Shown: one piece after another, positions 61,283 to 64,000 of the stretch
Numbering within the stretch: the stretch's first letter is position 1
Layout: each line of letters starts with the position of its first letter
Source of the DNA: Cunninghamia lanceolata
Lineage: Eukaryota; Streptophyta; Pinopsida; Cupressales; Cupressaceae
Length of the DNA stretch: 64,000 bases
Reading direction: 5' to 3'
Assembly (NCBI GenBank): GCA_027924645.1
Contig: BSBN01000763.1
Location: 682,001-746,000, forward strand
The notes under the pieces: generated by a model
Told to the model about the DNA's origin: nothing
The model's database searches: none
What the model saw: the letters and a program-made list of their open reading frames with translations, nothing else
Translations under genes and position numbers: made by a program

Positions 61283-63221
61283 TCAGGGATGATCATCACT
61301 CAAGTTCAAATCTGAAAGAGGCCTCTTTCTTCCTCGTGAAATAGATGGATCTACCTCATGCTGTACACAACAGAAAGAACTTGCAATCAGATTTAAAAAT
61401 TTTTAAAATGACATATGAAATTAAATATTTAAATGTAGGCTTTAAAGTGTGCATTTAAATTACCGTGCAATCATGCTCATGTAGTCCCACATTTTGTTGT
61501 GCAGGTGGTATAATTGTTTCATCTTCTTCACCAAAAGTTTGACCTGCTAATTGCTAGAATTTCAAATAAAGCAAGTTTGAAATAAGTTAGAATTTATTTA
61601 GCATATAAAGACCTAGAAATTGCACATAGAAAATTTAGTAAAGTTTAGGACCCCAAAATATGTAGATGGCTCATGAATTTGTCCCTGACTAGCAACCTGA
61701 CCAATAGTCTCACTCCTATCATCCTGTACTTACATACATATGGGTGCATATATAAATTTATATAAACTCAAAAAAGAAACTTAGTACAAATTTAGTACAA
61801 TTTTTTAAAACACACACTAGGGAATACTCAGGCATAATAGCTGATGATGGAGGATCAGTGGAAGAAACACCTGAGCCATGTGGTCGGTCAGACATGGGAA
61901 CTGCCACATGACCTGAGCCTCGCTGCAATAGTAGTGTTTCACATACATGTACATATAGTTATTTATTTATTTATACACTTGTTAATTTAAAATATAATAT
62001 TGATAAGTTTCAAAAGAAAATTTAAACTAGAATTAGATACATATGGTTTTAGGCTTAAGATATATTGGTTTACCCCGTAAGGTGTGCCAATCTCTACAGT
62101 TGTCGATGTAAAACTCAATGTATCAAATCGTGATGTGGCCCTAGAGCGACTTGAGATCTGTACAACATATAGTTCACAATTATATATTAATTCATTAAAT
62201 TATTTATATAAATTTTGATCTACGTTCAAATTATGCACTTGAAATATTTAATAAAATGTGGTCAATGTACCTGTGTAGGATTATCATCCGAATATAGTAG
62301 ATCCAAGTATGACTCCACTCCAGCTATAGCTGCATCTGATGTGGATGTAGGAGCAAGACCATAACACGGTTGATTGTAATTTGTACACAAATGTGCCCCT
62401 GGCATGCCTGAGGCTCTATGCTGAGATGCATCGACTCCTCCATGATGCTCTCCACCACTGCCATGTGGGAAGCTTGTTCAATGAGATTGCCTGAGAGTCT
62501 ACTCAATGCTTCTAATGTTGACAAAACTACCTGCTGCTGAATAGGTGCAGGAATCGTGGGCAAAACAGGAGCAACCATAGGAGCAGGAGGAACAGGTCGA
62601 TTGGGGTCAACTCGTGCCCCTGGTCTGTGTTGTGGCATGCCATGACCAACACCTTGAAATTCTCTCATATCAAAATAATTGGGTTTTTGACCCAATTGAA
62701 ACTCCACCCATAATTTTCTCAAAAAATATAGCGGCACCTCACAATTAGCATATGGTGGGTGATCAAACACCATCCACCACCGATCCCAAAAATGCCTCGA
62801 AATCCCCTCATGCGTACACCACTTAATTAATATTCTTTTTTTTTGTTGCAGCTATAGGTTGATTAGTTTTTGGGTGACGAAAAAATGGGGCTAATGTTTG
62901 TTTTGTAATGTGGAGGTCATGGATGTCTTTATATGAAAGACCATCCGCATAGAATTGCCTCCTCTCCTCCCGCCAAAGCTGAAATCTATTTAGGTCTGCA
63001 TCGATAGACCTAACAAAATCAATACGAGGAGGCATTAAGTGAGGTTGATTATTAATCAAATTAATGTTCTCCTCAATTGCATTAATATTTTCATTAATGT
63101 TTTGCCGCAATTGGGCCTCATCAAATGGAGGGGGTGGGGGGTTTTCAGGTGGATCACGGGGTGGGGAGTTTTCATAAAGAATGTCATCTATTAAAAATTC
63201 ATCTAGACTCTAGTCATCCAT
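61283..63221 (-). pseudogene. Spliced minus-strand gene of unknown function, convergent to the transposase-like gene
   Basis: ATG at 63221; codon 4 is TAG. Exon 1 (63221-62271) has a Pro-rich start, then MPPRIDFVRSIDADLNRF, WREERRQFYADGLSYKDIHD and a WDRWWMVFDHP segment. It has two probable one-base frameshifts, near the poly(A) at about 62835 and near 62430. Then come exons at 62157-62074, 61922-61828, 61723 to about 61653, 61543-61464 and 61360-61283, each with AG before and GT after on the minus strand. The last exon ends ...RGRKRPLSDLNLSDDHP then TGA and has a basic RGRKR patch that could be a nuclear signal. No family is recognised. It may be the companion protein of the same transposon. 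A host gene is possible but unlikely given the breaks. Confidence 0.5.
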
Positions 63222-64000
63222 TAGATGTCTCCTGCAAATTTCCAAATATGTAAATTCATATAAAAAACTTACAAATATATAATTTCACAAATATATATAC
63301 ATATTGAAAACTTACAAACAAATAGATCTATAAATTTGAACTTAATCCAATAGATCTATAAATGATTTAGTTTAAAATATCCATTAATTTAGAAAGCAAG
63401 TAATACTTGAAAATTAAACATGCACAAGTTTATCATATAATATGATCAAATGATGATGCCTCGTACCAATGTCTCCTTAAATTAATCCAACACTTCCCTA
63501 AAATATTATATTTTCCTTCGTACTTCATTCATGTTTAACCATTTTTTAGAGGGTTTCTGAACTATAGAATTGGTATTTATAGATAAAATATGGAATAATT
63601 AGAAAAAATCTCACAAATTACCAAGAGAAAGTTATGCAAAAAATCACAAGATGAAGCTGTGTCTAAATTTTTAGATCATTTTCACATAGTGGACAAGGTT
63701 GCAGGTTCAAGGTTGCAGGTTCTAGGTCCTAGTCATACACCAAAGTGTCACTCTACCTAACAACCTTGTCCTATCATCATTTTTCTCAAAATTATAATGG
63801 AAGTTACATTTTGACACCTTATATAGTCCAAATTTAAAAGTGCATGATAGCCCATGCCAAGTGTATTAGATTCCCATTTCTCTATTAATCAGGCTACTTC
63901 TAGCTTCTAAGTTAAGCTCAATTGTGACATATTTTACTATTTTGCACCATCTTCTACTTTTTGTCTTGATTGGTTTAGATAGATAGAGAAGTTAAATTAG
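63222..64000. other. No gene seen at the right edge
   Basis: AT-rich DNA upstream of the minus-strand gene, presumably its promoter side. A small duplication (aaggttgcaggttc twice) is at 63697-63720. No terminal inverted repeat matching the left side of the presumed transposon was found up to the window edge. Confidence 0.35.

Overview
The window is AT-rich nuclear DNA of a seed plant. It is mostly retrotransposons nested in one another, with one clearly intact host gene. The very long LTRs (3.3 and 4.2 kb), the wide gene spacing and an endogenous caulimovirid with a tRNA-iMet primer site fit a gymnosperm, probably a conifer. This is an inference; the species cannot be read from the sequence.

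Layout. 1-2850: decayed Ty1/copia pol and its 3' LTR. 3984-11800: an endogenous caulimovirid (protease, RT, RNase H, C-terminal extension, TATA box, tRNA-Met primer site). Its protease is split by a 4,220 bp solo LTR (4231-8450) with a perfect target duplication. 13213-14509: a second solo LTR with a perfect duplication. 17107-19476 (minus): an intact 789-residue P-class PPR gene. 19791-20304: a foldback element built from inverted repeats. 21829-33735: a complete Ty3/gypsy chromovirus with 3.3 kb LTRs, inserted into an older unrecognised minus-strand reading frame. 36930-41300: gypsy remnants, a partial LTR and a small retroposed LINE/SINE end. 42379-46350: an LTR-like block in reverse orientation, related to the chromovirus LTR and carrying a CT tract of about 370 bp. 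46351-50650: two copies of another LTR in tandem, a LINE RT scrap, a 202 bp tandem duplication and a copia scrap. Up to 53110: an Athila-like gypsy 5' end with a gag pseudogene.

The last 10 kb is the least ordinary part. A plus-strand frame (54552-57771, one 136 bp intron) encodes a protein of about 1,027 codons. It has Cys/His clusters and an Asp...Asp...Glu/Asp arrangement suggestive of an RNase H-fold transposase, but I cannot assign it to a named superfamily. It has eight nonsense codons and no frameshift. A spliced minus-strand gene (63221-61283) converges on it, and the 3.5 kb between them is full of tandem repeats. Together they look like a two-gene DNA transposon; its ends were not found, and the right end may lie beyond the window.

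Apart from the PPR protein, a predicted organelle RNA-binding factor, every coding region is damaged. The chromovirus pol and the transposase-like gene are damaged almost only by nonsense codons. This fits decay by C-to-T change at methylated cytosines, with few indels.
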